Below, piece after piece: positions 11,681 to 25,010 of a stretch of DNA of 64,000 nucleotides. Origin of the DNA: Todiramphus chloris collaris (Eukaryota > Chordata > Aves > Coraciiformes > Alcedinidae); assembly GCA_025345505.1 (NCBI GenBank), contig JANVCC010000030.1:5714544-5778543 (forward strand), in the 5' to 3' direction. The notes beneath the pieces were generated by a model. That model made no database searches, was not told the DNA's origin, and saw only the letters and a list, made by a program, of their open reading frames with translations. Both the position numbers and the translations under genes were made by a program. Position 1 is the stretch's first letter; each line of letters opens with the position of its first letter.

Positions 11681-13944
11681 ACGAACAAAAAAATATTCTA
11701 AGAATATGTCACACAAAATCTCTCTGCATTATCTGTTACACGTAAAGGTGTTTACAAGTAATTGCAGAATACCAGAATTTTCCTGTTCATAGAAAACAGG
11801 ATTCACATTCTGGGTTTATAGGATTCTGTATCCAGAGAAGGCAACTTTTAATCTCAAACAGCTTTATAACAGCAGCCAAGCCAGAACTCCTGAAAGAGCC
11901 TCATGCAGTGTTTCTGTACTTTGACATGAGCCTTGGCCACAGCAATATGCAAACAAGTGAGGAAAAGGAGACAAGCAATAGAAACTGAACTTCTGAAGTC
12001 TCAAAGCATTGATAGAGCTCTGAATTGGTTCCCAAGGTATATGTGCAAGTTCATCCATCTCCACTTTGAAAACTGGGGGATAAACTAGAAAAAATAAGTT
12101 TTCTTGAATGTTGTTTACAATCTAAGAGTTCCAGTGTGCAAACATCTGATATGTAGGAGGGAATTTAGATCTGCTCAATGCTTTTTAAAAACTAAGTATT
12201 CTAGTCTAATATAAATTAAAGATTAGTCCTTTAGTCTCAAACTTTAGGCTAAGGATTAAAGACCTAGTTACACCCCAGTATGCTTTCAGAGAGTAAACAC
12301 AGAAGAGAAATGTGTTTGTCCTAAAGATCATGTCATGTGTTTAGGCATTTTACATCTTAACACTGCAACCAATTTAACAGAGCATCCACAAACTACAGAC
12401 CATTGGTAACTGAACGCGCTTCAAAGTCTTTGCAACACTGGATCATTATTCAGTAAAATAATGGGGACAGAAGTGATAAACATACATTCAAACATAAAAG
12501 CAAGTTCATTTTTTAGATATTTCTTAAGAGCAACAGTGCTCCTGAAAACCATCAAAATCTTTCTGTGATTAGATTAAGAAAAAAACAAAATAGCACAGCA
12601 GGTACATGAGAGGTGTAAGAGATGTGCAATCACAATTAAAATCAGAAGGAAACAGGAAGAATGCATTGACTAGATAACAGAGCAATATAAAATACATAAG
12701 GTAATGCCTCACCTCTGAAATCAATGGTATACAGTGCTAATATTCGAGTGAAAAACCTAGAAAAATCTTTCATAAAAAGTAATATCCAATCCACTTATCT
12801 TACAATCAAGGGTGGCCAAATCTTTTGCTTCACTCTGAAACAAAAAAGCATTTTAGCCAAGGTTTCTAAGAGCTGCTTAGCTGGATATCTGACCAGTCTT
12901 GAAGAGGCTGTTAAGCAAAGATTACAGTAAGCTCTGGTTCAAACCGTGTGAAATCACAGGAGGTAATCAAAGCACCGCTCTCACCAGCAAGAAGTTCCAC
13001 AGAGATGCTTTGCTGCACTGGGGAGCAGAGAGAGAAGAAGCAGGATCTGCCCTGTGGCCACCAAGCAAACCACTGATCCCCAAATGTCTGATGCAACCCA
13101 AACAAACACAGTGTGACCAAAGACTGGATCCAGGTTGTAACACCCTTATTTTTATCTGGGATGGTGAAGCCTGTGCAACACCAGCAGATCCAGCTGTGGT
13201 GCTGGCAGCACTGCTCTCAAATTTATTCCTCTTACCAGAGGATTCAGAGATATCTTTCCATTTACACACAAAACCCAGTAAAAACTCGTTATCATTAATA
13301 GCAATCTAAAGAAAAATCTACCCAGGAGGATGAAGACAGAGAAATCACAGAGCACAAATATCTTTCAGCAGAAATTACAGTGCAGGAAAATAGCAGAATA
13401 ATGTTATTGAACAGAAGCTTTTATTTTAAACTGTAAATAATAATGTTTGCCCTGGGATTGTTTTTCAATTATAAGCCCAGTACAGTCACATCGTTTGTTA
13501 TGTATTTAGCCTTCAGGATGAATTGTAGGTAATTACCAGGTTGGATTAAATGAAAAACTTGGTAACGCTCTGCATGACTGGGCGTTCTACTAGTCTTCAA
13601 TCTCCCAGTAACAAAAAAAATCAAATTAAAAATCTCTAACTACACTGTGATTAACAGCAAAATGTAACTTTTTTGGCTCTGAGAGATGATGTTAATGCTG
13701 GGATAGTTAATTAACTATATAATTAAGTTATATTTTAAATCAACTAGACTGAGTATTAAAATGGACAGTAAATATAAGAACTGACATGAAAAACTGTACA
13801 CATGGACCATCATGTTATACTGCATAACGGAGTCATAACTTACCAGTTATAGCAGCTACTGATGCACCTATAACAAAATTTACATCTTAAGAGTTCCACT
13901 TTCTTTTTATTATCTAATACTAATAAAACCTTTCTCATCAATAG
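11681..13944. other. Unique AT-rich DNA
   Basis: No gene or repeat is recognised. A CAAA-like patch at 11678-11693 follows the CR1 edge. A 136-codon plus-strand frame at 12899-13309 overlaps several antisense frames and has no recognisable domain, so it is not called. Confidence 0.55.
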
Positions 13945-14587
13945 AAGAGCTTGTTGGTGAAAAGCTGGACATGAGCCAGCAATGTGTAAGTACAGCCCAG
14001 AAGCCAACCGAGTCCTGGGCTGCATCCCCATCAGCAGGGGCAGTAGGTTGAGGGAGGGGATTCTGCCCCTCTGCTCTGCCCTGGTGAGACCCCACCTGGA
14101 GTACTCCATCCAGCTCTGGTGCCCCCAACACAAGAAGGGCATGGACCCGCTGGAGTGGGTCTAGAGAAGTCCATGAATATGATGCAAGGGCTGAAACCCC
14201 TCTGCTGTGAGGACAGGCTGAGAGAGTGGGGATTGTTCAGCCTGGAGAAGAGAAGGCTCCGGGGAGACCTTATTACAGCTTTCCAGTATCTGAGGGGGGC
14301 CTGCAAGAAAGCTGGGGAAGGACTTCTTACAAGTGCTTGTAGTCATAGGACAAAAGGTAATGGTAGATTTAGATTAGAAATTAGTTCTTTACTCTGAGAG
14401 CAGTGAGGCACTAAAACAGATTGCTTAGAGAAGTTGTGGATGCTCCATCACTGGAAGTGTTCAAGACCAGGTTGGATGAGGCTTTGAGCAACCTGGTGTA
14501 GTGGGAAGTGTCCCTGTCCACAGCAGGATGCTTGGAACTAGATGATCTTTAGGGTGCCTTCCAACCCAAATCATTCTATGATTCTAC
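13945..14587 (+). mobile_element. CR1 LINE, longest copy, complete 3' end
   Basis: This is the longest CR1 piece in the window, about 640 bases. Translation of the plus strand from 13982 gives '[20 protein letters not shown]' and then '[14 protein letters not shown]', where RPHLEY (14087-14104) is a hallmark of the RT C-terminal region. After a frame change the next stretch contains '[19 protein letters not shown]'. The untranslated tail follows, with gaactagatgatctttag and the terminus cattctatgattctacgg. It is 5'-truncated within the RT domain and carries frameshifts, so it cannot move. It belongs to the tail class with 'caacctggtgtagtgg'. Confidence 0.95.
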
Positions 14588-16636
14588 GGATAGTAACTTT
14601 TCCTATTTTTTTAGCCAGTAATAGAGAGCGCTTCTCTTTTTTTTCACAGGCAGTAAGTGTTACGAGTTTCTGCGCTGACATTTAACACAGTCTCTTTATC
14701 AGTTTAATGTCTTTTCTCCTCACACTTTCGGCAACGTTTGCTGGGCTTTTCCACAGCGGGGCTTAGGATGATGTATAACATTTTACTTCAAGGAAACACA
14801 GTATCTTTATGTAAGTGCCATGTTTTCAATTCCCTCCTTCATATTGCAATATCTCAACCATACGCAGAACATGAAATTATTTGTAGGCACCAAGATATAT
14901 GAAGTTACCTGTTCTTTCCACCCTTGAGACTGCTGAAAGAACTGAAGTAAAACATCTCTAGCTCAGGGCTTTTCTACTATCCTCCTCCAAATATTCTTAT
15001 CAGATTTTGGAACAATTATTTTGTGCCAATGCTTAAAATTGTTGTTACTTCATCCAAAGAGCTGGGTTTTTTTTTTTTCCATTCGCATGTTACTATCTTT
15101 TAATACACTACTTCATGAAGAACAGCCTCTACAGAAAACAATAAACAAGGAATAATCCTTAGAAAAAAATTCCTGCCCTAAAATGATAGCTTACCACAGA
15201 AATTTCATCTTGTGTGAAAATCGCTTCTTACCCCAGTATTTCCTGTGCTTGAGCCTATGATATCGACAGCCGAACTACTGCCCAAAAGTAAACATTTTGT
15301 AGTAAATAAGTAAAACGCGAATCATCGCTTTGCAGGCACAGACTATTGGATGTACTTAGCTTACTGATTTTAAAGTAACAGTGGCTCCCTAATATTATTT
15401 TGCCCACCTTGGGGATAAATATTCTGAGGAAAAAAACCCCAATATATAGATATTTCACATGCACTAAATCAGAAGCACTGTAGTCTGAGCTAGTTGTGCG
15501 TGGAGAGCACAATGTACTTTCCCTATGAAAAAGTTATGAGATACACTTCAAAACATCATCCCTTTGCTAGCCTCCACCTTTAGCATTAAGCAGAGATAAG
15601 CAGTTTGACTATTGATATCACATATTTCACGTCTTTTTTTGGGAAATACACCAACTGACTTTTGTTATTTAAAGCAAATTCTGAAGTCTCATGCAAATGA
15701 CCTCTCCATTTTACCCCCAAGATAGTCCTGCCTACCTGCCTCTCTCAGAACTAAGCTTCCAAGAAAAAGTCCATTTTTCTGGATGCTGCCTTTTGCTCTA
15801 GTTCCCAGCAAGCACTAGCCTACATTCCTTCTTGAATCTGAAGAAAAACCTACACTCACATCTTAATTGCTCAAGACATATCTTCTGTAACCATTAAAAG
15901 ACGTTGATAGTCTGGATCTCTTTGGATTTCAAAGAAACCGGAGCAATTTCTATCACATTTAGTAACGTGTACATTCACTGACCTTTACCTACTCCTGGGG
16001 AAATCAACGGGAGAAGAAATAATCATTTCATTGCTTTTGAAAAATGAGGGGCTCATCTCAGTTCCTGAAGGTTATCTAAAAATTCCTGGAAGGGGCTGAA
16101 TTTTTCAAACACTTTGGCTTTCTCTTGCAGCTCAGCCTTGAGTGCAGCTCCTGCTCACAACGCTCACCACTGTCAGGAGGGGTTTAGGGCTTGAGAGACC
16201 TGAAGAGGACCCGAGGCAGGGAGGCCAAGGGAGAGAGAAAGAGGCTAAGGAAGGAGCCCGAACCTGACATCAAAGCTGCAGATACAAGTGCCGTTATCGA
16301 CATAAACCCTGTTACCACACTCTGTGGAATACACCAAGATTTGTGTCCATCATGTGATCGATCTCTAACTTCCATCAAAATGACAGACAGAACCATCACA
16401 ACAAGAGGAATGTGTTGCATTATACAGCAGTGCTTAATCATACGTCTGGTTTCTGATCGATCAAAGAGAGAAAAGAAGCATTGAGTTTGGTGTATTCTTT
16501 GTAAAGTCCTTTGTGATACAGCAGTTGCATGAATACACACATCCACACACAAACACTCTATCTTTACCCCTAAAGTGAATTGGGGGTATATATACGAGGT
16601 ATAAATCCTCAATTATCCTGTTTCATTTGCAACAAG
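14588..16636. other. Unique DNA; CpG-containing patch at 16.1-16.6 kb
   Basis: No transposon is recognised. At 16141-16612 CpG is more frequent than in the neighbouring kilobases, and overlapping open frames of 97 (+) and 142 (-) codons are present without a known domain. The octamer gatcgatc occurs near 16456, and the related tgatcgatct near 16356. Confidence 0.5.
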
Positions 16637-16999
16637 AATCACAGAAGAGTTTGGAAGGGACCTTTCAAGCTCATCTAGTCCAACCCCTCTGCAGGAAGCA
16701 GGGACATCTACAACTAGATCAGGTTGCTCAGAGTCCCAGGCAACCTCCCTGGGATTGGTTCCAGGGATGGACCACCTGTCTGGACAACCTGGGCCAGGGT
16801 CTCACCACCTTCACTGTAAAAAATTCCTTCCTTCTCTATAAATCTTCCTCTTTTAGTTTGAAACCATCACCCCTTGTCTTGTTGCAACAGGCCCTGCTAA
16901 AAAGTCCATCCCCAGCTTACTTATAGGCCACTTCAAGTACTGAAGGGCCTCAAAAAGGTCTCCCTCGAGCCTCTTCTTCTCCAGGCTGAAGAACCCAAA
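16637..16999 (-). mobile_element. CR1 LINE, 5'-truncated 3' part
   Basis: The inverted tail starts aatcacagaagagtttgg, followed by tctagtccaacccctctg and agatcaggttgctcagag. It continues to the inverted cttcttctccaggctgaag, where the match ends. The element strand lacks an intact frame. It shares the ctgcaactagatcagg tail class with the copies at 75, 2761, 7782, 25011 and 57177, but with its own base differences. Confidence 0.93.
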
Positions 17000-19421
17000 T
17001 AAGCCTTTGGAAGTAAGAAAATATTCACCGCTTCCTTGGGATTTCTGAAAACATTCAGGTGGCAGCTAAAGAAGCTTGAGGAAAGAAACTAATTAGGTCA
17101 AAGATTCAAATCCAGTTGGGCAAAACACGCAAGAGGGGAAGATGTGATTTTCCTCAGCCCTCAGTGATGAGGACCTCCAATTACTCCAGTGTTCTAAGCA
17201 TTAAACTGCACATTCACAAAAGTAACATCTGGGACAGTTACATGCTACAGAACAGAAATTTGCTCGCAATTTGCCTTACAAGTTGAGCTCAGTTCTGCCT
17301 CCTGTTAAGAGCCAGACTAACATAGCTCTTAGGAGTTTTGGAGGTTAAAATGTATAGAGACAGTGCCTAGCTTTCCTTTTACTGGAAAAAATGGATGCCT
17401 TAGCTGTTGATGATGAAAAAAACTTGGAAAATAATCCAGCACATAAAAGAAGGGATATACTGATGGTTTTGTCCATTTGTATGCAAAATATCCTTAGAAT
17501 AGTTTGTTCCCTTTCTAGCTTCCTTAGGTTTAGTGTTGCTAAAACCTATGTCTAATAACACATTGAAAATTAAGAAACATGGGAAGAAAATGGATAGGTA
17601 GAGGAAATCCAAACCTGCACCCAGCTATGTGATGTTGGGATAAAATAATATATTCTGAGCTCTTTGGCTTTATGGTTTGTGGCAAGAAGGAGATGGACAG
17701 GAAAGCAGGACCACCCTGATATTCATCCAAAGATGGATTTGCCCTGAGACCTAAGAAATAAATTTATACAAGGATAACTGCTTGAGTAATTATGGTATTG
17801 GTTGACTAGATCCCTTCCTCAGCCTGTCAGGCCACCCGCTCCTCTGATAGATGGGCTGGAGTTTGGTTTCCCATGACACAGGAAAGAACCAGAACTCCTG
17901 CGTGGAACAGAGGGTGGAAGAAGAATATGGTGTAAAAGAACTGGTGAGTGGAAAATAACATGCATAACAAAAACAAAAAAGAAACCACTTTGTGCAATTG
18001 GAAGACAAAATTCATAAGCCTTCACTGCTTGTGAAACTCCTGAAAATATGAGGATTTTGTTTGCTCACCAGGAAGGACTAGCAAGGACTGGCCATACTTT
18101 AGTGGATGTCTTTGTTTCAATTCAAAGAAAACCTGGATTGGGCTCCTAGCAGATGAGCCTAAACAGCTAATCAAGCTATAAATTCACTCCGTATATTGGT
18201 GGAAGCGAGATTGTTTCTCTGACCAAAAATCCCACGGAAATTTTGCTGCTCCTGCTCACCCTCCTCCTACATGTGCCCTCATGTTCCATCAGTGGGATTA
18301 GAACTTCTGAGGAAGTTACAGAGTTACTGAGGACTGGAATCAGTTATAATCCTCAAGAGTTATGGAGGATTTGTCCCGATTTGCTGCTATTGCTTCTTTG
18401 CCCTCTCTCCTCTTTAGTTTAAATCTCTATAGAAAATAAACTCATTGGAAAGCAGTTTTATCTTAATGGCTACAGAGCATTTTATGCCCTTTTGACACAG
18501 TTTTCTTAATGCTTACCCTAAAACTCCTGCAAACTGTTGCAAGCCTCACGAAATGGAAAAGAAAAAAGAAGTGCATCTGAGAGAACAAACAGTTCGATGG
18601 CCTAATGGGCAAAATAAGCTTCTACTACAAAGACTCCTTGAACCTTGACAGGAAAGCCCTACTCAGCGTTTATGCCCACAGGCGATCGCTCTGATAAAGG
18701 GAGAATGATAAGAACAGTGAAGTACTTCAACTGGTCATATCTAAAAGAAGAGAGACACTTACTTAAAAAATTAGTATAAATAAAGGGTTGCAGTCCCCTT
18801 CTGCACCTTACAGGGTCCATAGAAGGAATCATTTCTGTCTGTGGTGTTGACTTTGCCTCAGGGTGCTGGTTGATGCCCAGGAAGCAATGAGTGACCATAA
18901 TGACACGTTGTGGGCAGAAATAATTCAGGGCGCTGTCAAGGGGAAAACAAAAAACAAACAAGAAGCCCCCCCCCCCCCCAACCAAACCAACCAACCAATC
19001 ACAACAAAACCAACCAAACAAAAAAATTAAAAATAAATACATAAATAAATCACCCGAGTGACACGGGGGTGGGAATGGAAATCAGGTGCATGCTTTTATT
19101 CCTGCTTAATACTTCAGGATTATTAATGAAGGCTTTGACCACACGCAGCCTCCACCTTCCCTACCTCATCAGCTGATTTAACGCACTGTGGTGCAAACTG
19201 CCAGAGGTTATAGGTTAGGTTTAGTACCTTAACTCAAGTTCTGATGATTTTTTTTTGCTTTATTGCAAATGCCACTTTACAAGATTAAATAATATATTTA
19301 ATCAGTCTGTGACGCGAGTGTACGATGAGGGAAAGGACAAAGGCAACATTAGCTTGCTGCAAGCCACTGAGCACTGTATTATCTTGGGAGCTGAAGTTTT
19401 TGGTCTGTCAATAGTCTCAAA
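17000..19421. other. Unique DNA with a C14/CCAA-rich tract
   Basis: No gene or mobile element is recognised apart from the simple repeat at 18966-19050. A 127-codon minus-strand frame at 18659-19042 depends on that tract for its glycine-rich middle and is rejected as a gene. Confidence 0.6.
18966..19050. repeat. C14 followed by CCAA/CAAA- and TAAA-rich low-complexity DNA
   Basis: Fourteen C are followed by irregular AACC, CAAA and finally AAATA-type units up to about 19050. It resembles the other C-run/A-run junctions at 6945 and 34015. Confidence 0.9.
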
Positions 19422-19460
19422 TCATAGAATATACTGAGTTGGAAGGAACCTATGCTGCCT
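19422..19460 (-). mobile_element. Possible CR1 terminal fragment
   Basis: The string atcatagaatatactgag followed by ttggaaggaacct matches the start of an inverted CR1 tail, in which agaatatcctgagttggaag is a known variant. Homology fades after about 40 bases, so the call is tentative. Confidence 0.45.
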
Positions 19461-22400
19461 TTCTAATATCAAATGCATGAGTATTTCAATCCACGTACTA
19501 CAAACGTGTATGGCATCACGCTGGTAACAGAGAACACAGCAAGCTTCCCACTGCCCCTTGCTGTTTACTGCACCTCACAAGCAAGAGCATTATCCAAACT
19601 GAGAGCAAGACGAAGCTCCCTGCTCCACTTTGCTGCTGCAGACACCTCAAACACCTCATTTTACTGAGACTATCTGGGTATCTGACTGGATGCAAGGTAT
19701 CAGTATGCCCCTGATCCTCCCCCTCAATTTCTTTTCTTTTCTTCTTCCCATTAAAACGGAGGTTCTGTATTTATCCACAGAATTTTCCGTGACGTTTGCA
19801 ACCGATTGAATCCGAGGCGTGAAGTGAAGCACATTACAGGCACACAGATAAAAAGAGGAACACTGCTCTGGGAACAGCGACCTTGGTTCAGCTTGTCCAG
19901 TATTAAAACACCTAATTCTTCCCAACTACAGCCTCTCTATCTCACTCTAAAAAGCCATTTCCATTATAGGGTAATACAGACCATGAACACTTTTATTTGC
20001 TTGTTTGGTTTTGGTTTTTAAATGCATTAGCCCTTTTCTTCACTCTAAAAATCCTATTTTGTACAGATAATATAATTTAAGTGCTGTTATATTAAAATTT
20101 TGAGTCACATTCCCTTGACCATACCTTTCTGCATTAGGAAGGAAGAGATAAATTTTTAATCCTTTATTTTTAATGAAGATTAAAGAGCAAGTTCTGCTTG
20201 GCTTGCCTTGGCACACCATACATTTTAATGTATATTGATTTGTATAAATGTCTCATTTAAAGCATATTTTTGTTAGTATTAATGGGTCTTGGACAGATAA
20301 GGTTAGTCCTCCTGCAATATTGCCAATCTCATTGGTCAAAGTTGAAGAACACATTACTTTGTTCTGAGATGAAAAAGAAAGACAAAGAGACAGATCCTAA
20401 GACTGGAATATCGAAGGATCGATGTCCTCGGTGAGAACAGGCATCTGCGGTCTGCAGAAGCCAACACAACATTCTGCCTTCGGTTGACTACCTGTGGGAA
20501 TGAATTATTCTTACTAATCATCTATTTCCATTTTTCTACTCATTACAATGGAATTTGCTGAGCTGGTTTTATCAGCAAAAGGATTTATGAAGCACTTCTG
20601 AAGGTGAACTGGAATACAGCAGAATTTTGTTGCTACCCAGATGTATGGATTCTGTCAGGCTACCTTTCGCTATATGGGTTTATAGAGCACATGTAAGTAA
20701 GGAAAACAGGAGTTCACATTTTCACTGTGAGCATTAAAAACACTTCTTAAACCCCCATTCTCATAACAGAAAAACAATAAAATAATAACAAAAATGCCAT
20801 ATATTTGCTAGGCTTTTTTTTCTTGTCGTTACCTACTGTGGTCCATTCAGACATCAATGCTTTGTAATGTCCCACACATGTAATCTAAACTACATGAATA
20901 TGTGATCTCTTAGGTAATCCAAGTACAACCCAGAAATTTGTAGTAAGTTAAACCATACTCTTTTCCTCCAGTTTAATGACAGAAGAGAAAAAAAGAACAA
21001 AAACAAAACCACACACAAAACCCAAAACCAAACAACAAACCAAAATCACCACACCTATCTGACTCCCTGGCTACTCTCTAGATGCCATCTGAGATGACTT
21101 CCTACTTTAATTTTCTTCTCTGGAGCCACCATCTTTAAACTGATGATAGCAAACAACTACATTTCAACAATGGCTTAATAAAGTTATACAATCCTGTCTA
21201 CTAGAGATATAGTATCCCAGTAGACTGACAATATTGAAAACCAATTGATATTTTTCCAATAGTTACAGTTGCCATGAAAGCTGCAGGTTGTCCTTGTTAA
21301 GCAGGAAGCATCTTGATCCTAGATTTCAGACTGCAAAGTCCTCAGCATATGATGGTGGATCCCTGATCCAGCTACACTACTAATACACAAATGCTGAATA
21401 ATCTCTGCTTTCTCCAGTGGATGAGAAACAGCAGCCCTTTCAGATTCACCTGAAATTTTCTAGGGATTTTGCTACTTGCAACTACAACTGGTCAAGCCTT
21501 GTTTTCAAAAGCTGCCTTCGTAGACCCACCCTCTCCTCCTATATATACTAAAAACCACTAATGCTGCAGCAAATACATCCTGAACTACCCAGCAGTATCT
21601 GTGTCTGTCACCACAGTAAAATCGTTCGTGGACAAATTGTCCATTTGCAACACGATCTAAGTCTTTTGTTTCACTTTTCACCCGTGCAATATGATTACAA
21701 ATCAATTATGCTCTTTAGCTAGACCTCACTCCTTTGAAAACGGACACGACTATCCATATACTTAATGACCATCTCTCAAAAGGCACCATTCCTCTTCAGT
21801 AACAACAAATGCAGAGCTGAACCACACGGTACAAAAGTACAAATGAAAGATAAGCCTTTAATACAACGTTCTGGAAAAAAGAGAGAAAATCAGGGAAACT
21901 GAGATGTGGCAACACTAATTTACAAGGCACAAAGAAGTCCAGATCAGATCAGTAACAAGAAAACAGGCTTTGGAAATTATCCATCTGCAATGAGAAAGGT
22001 AACAAAGAAACTTAACTGAAAGGAATCATAAATAAGTTTAAGAAATTTTATTTTTTTCGTTTCACAAACTAGTCTTATAACTCGGTATTTCTCTGGCTAC
22101 AATGAGGAGAGACATCAATCCTTCCTTATCCCCTGTTCTACTGTACAGATCCCAGTATGCACTGGCACACACGCTACGGGGCTCTAGGCAGCAACATCTA
22201 CAACAAGTTGAAAACCTGGAGTCAATACTAACATTTGTAGGTAATTACTCTATGGGGACAAACAGCTTTTAGAGGGAAGTAATACCAGTAATAGGAAGAG
22301 AAATTACTATTAGAAAAAACATTTTTTCAAACTAGATAAGTGCTTCTCAAACTATAGCAGATTTTGTTTTACCTCCCCTCTTAAAGCTCTGCTGAGTGTC

Positions 22401-22901
22401 TTAAGTGCTGCTTCCTTGAGAGCTGGTCAATGGCTGGCTAACGACTTCAGTGAGGATTCTATCCAAAAAAGCAATCCAAGTCATCTTTATCCATTTATTG
22501 AGCTTGGTCATAAATAAAACTCAGGTAAAATGCAGTTCAGATAAACATCACAGATCAGCTCACCACCAGAATAGAGAAATGATTTTGTTGTCAACATAAG
22601 TCTACAGGAGTCTCACAGCAGTGCTGGAGCACTAGCTCCTGGGGAACATCCTCGGCATGAGCTTCTGCAAACATGGAGGAAAGCCCTGCGCCAGGGGAGC
22701 TCCTCCAAAGAGGGAGATAGTTACAGCCCTGCTCATTGCACAGTGAAGCTGCACACCCTGACCTCACTTTCTTGGCTCAGACCAATGCCCTGTAAGAGCT
22801 GGTTATGGGTTCAGGCGACCTCAGACCAATGCTTCCACTATAGACAACACTTGCATTTAACATGGGGACAATTCCCTTTTGCACTCTACAAAGATATCTT
22901 A
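19461..22901. other. Unique DNA, 3.4 kb
   Basis: No gene or transposon is recognised. Between 20394 and 20470 several CpG sites cluster (tatcgaaggatcgatg, cctcggtg, ctgcggtctg), which is unusual for this window. A low-complexity AAAC-rich patch lies at 20985-21050. Confidence 0.5.
20985..21050. repeat. A/C low-complexity patch
   Basis: The stretch is made of irregular AAAC, CCAAA and CACA units on the plus strand. No transposon body is attached to it. Confidence 0.85.
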
Positions 22902-23337
22902 GAAACATAAAATCATTTTGGTTGGAAAAGACTTTTAAATCATTGAGTCCAAACATTAATCCAGTACTGCCAGGTCACCATTAAGCCATGTCCCTCAGCA
23001 CCTCATCTACCTGTCTTTTAAATCCCACCAGGGATGGTGACTCCATCACTGCCCTGGGCAGCATGGGCCACTGCTTAACAACCCTTTCAGTGAAGAAGTT
23101 TTTCCTAATGTCCAACCTAAACCTCTGCTGGTGCAACTTGAGGCTATTTCCTCGTGTCTTATCACTTGTTACCTGGGAGAAGAGACCAAGCCCCATCTGG
23201 CTCTAACCTCCTGTGTCAGGGAGCTGTTGAGAGTGAGTAGTTCTCCCCTGAGCCACCTTTTCTCCAGCCTAAACAACCCCTCAGCCACTCCTCATATGAC
23301 TCATGCTCTAGACCCTCCATCAGCTTCTCAATTATCT
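22902..23337 (-). mobile_element. CR1 LINE, 5'-truncated 3' part
   Basis: The inverted tail begins aaacataaaatcattttgg and contains ttggaaaagacttttaa, catgtccctcagcacctc and ctctagaccctccatcag. The minus-strand translation gives '[20 protein letters not shown]' and then '[20 protein letters not shown]', so the last part of the RT frame stays open over about 70 codons. It belongs to the ttaacagttgga tail class. A T-rich stretch at 23336-23357 marks its 5' border; that border somewhat resembles the atypical segment of the copies at 11.2 and 36.2 kb but is too diverged to be sure. Confidence 0.93.
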
Positions 23338-25010
23338 TTGTTTGTTTTGTTTTTTAAATTCATGGCATTATTCAGCAGACAGGACAGGAATGACTCCAGT
23401 TTGTGGACACTCTGGCCATGCTGGTCTGAGGAGCACTGTTACCTGCAGAGCAGATGTCAGAGCTGGCACCCTGTCTGCTGACACCAGGCAGAGCTCCCAA
23501 TGAGGAAAAAAAAAAAAAAAAAAAAAATTAAAATTCACAATCATGGTGGGTTTTACGCTGTGTTTAACAGATGTTTTACACTGTATGGCACTTGTAAACC
23601 TGTACAGGTTTTTCTACCATGTATACATCACTTCACCTTGTTGTTGGGTAATTGGTTTCTTTGAGGTCTGCCATTCCCAAACTGACCAGCTCCACCAGCA
23701 TGGCTCTACTGCTTCAGATCCTTAAGCCAGTTTATTTAGCCCTTGCTAAAGCATCGGGCTGCTACGGAACAAATAATTAAAGGCATGTCCTGCAGCAGTG
23801 TATTTCTGCAATGGACTGCTACCACCAACTCTTCTGCAGAAGCAGGACCCACCAAAGGGTTGAAAACTGACCACAAACTTCAGGCTTGCATGTTTACCCA
23901 GTGATTTTTGATTGCCTATTAATTTTGAAATACCAACAAAACAAAGGTAATTAAAAAAGGTGTAAAAACCTGCTGATGCTGCAAAGACCAGCATGTGAAG
24001 AAGATAACAGGTGAGATTTGTCTTCTGGATTATGGAAAATGTACATTGATGTTATTACAATATATTTACTACATGGAAAAAAGGTAGAGGAAACTTTACC
24101 CTCTGTCAACAGGCAGAGACAACTCTTAGGCTTGTCTCTCTACAGACTAATAATGCCTAACATGGGATTGTCACCTGGATAGTCAAAGGATACAAAGGAA
24201 ACAAATTTTTTAGGAAAAAAGTCCTATGATATCCTATAAAAAATTATTCCACCTCCTCCTAGAAATCATGACGACGTTTAATTTGTGGGTGAAATAAAAG
24301 AACTTGTTCTTTCAATCCTTAGTAATAACAAACATAAAAAATGTTCACCGATCTAAATGACACACATAAAGGTCAGCCTGGCTTTGGGGAACAGTGGTCC
24401 AGTCGAGGGAAGCATTGGAACATATGCCTAATTCTAAGTATAATTGACTAAAGTAGCTAAAATTGAGCACCTGCTTAAGTGCTTTCATGGCTTCATGCCT
24501 AATGAAATATTAATCACAAATGGCAGAGTGCCATTATACCAAGAAGGTCTTATTTATACTGAATTGAATTATATAATAATTAAGGGATGCATAATCAGCT
24601 CTAGTAGTAAGTCTGTAGGCATCCTTGTCTGAATCAGCACATTTCAAGAGTGCTAAACCTCCAGCGAAATATTCCTGTTTCTAATTACCAAATAAAATGA
24701 CTAGCAAGGTTAAAGAAACTCACAAAGCCCTCGTCCCAGTCTCAGCAACCACCGCACAGCAGCAACACGCTCCCGAGACGAAGCCCCTGCCTTCCCTCGC
24801 AGTGCTAGAGAGAACACGGGGCTGCAGGATCAGCAGTCTATTAACAACTGAAAAATAGCTTAAAATCCTCCAAATGACAGAAATAGTAATTAGATTGTCC
24901 ATGGGACTGGGAGCAAACATATACACTGCATGGGGTTTATTTACACTGTTCAATCCTTTCTGCTGCTTGATGAAATCCAGGGAGCGTAGCAATCATTTTT
25001 AAGCCTAATT
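23338..25010. other. Unique DNA with an A22 tract
   Basis: A 130-base GC-richer stretch (about 23375-23505) ends in A22 at 23506-23527. This could be a short retrotransposed sequence, but I recognise no parent. Another GC- and CpG-richer patch lies at 24720-24835. No gene is called. Confidence 0.5.
23506..23527 (+). repeat. A22 homopolymer
   Basis: Twenty-two A follow ccaatgagg. No polyadenylation signal stands immediately upstream, so a processed-transcript origin is not supported. Confidence 0.92.

Noticed and set aside
11281..11688. 135-codon minus-strand frame as a host gene
   Set aside because: The peptide is the CR1 RT C-terminus ([26 protein letters not shown]) with a frameshift; it belongs to the transposon.
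16184..16612. 142-codon minus-strand frame as a possible gene
   Set aside because: A 97-codon frame overlaps it on the other strand, the composition explains low stop density, and no family is recognised. The region is reported only as a CpG patch.
23375..23527. GC-richer segment ending in A22 as a processed pseudogene or SINE
   Set aside because: No polyadenylation signal, no tRNA-like or 7SL-like head, no recognised parent and no evident target-site duplication.
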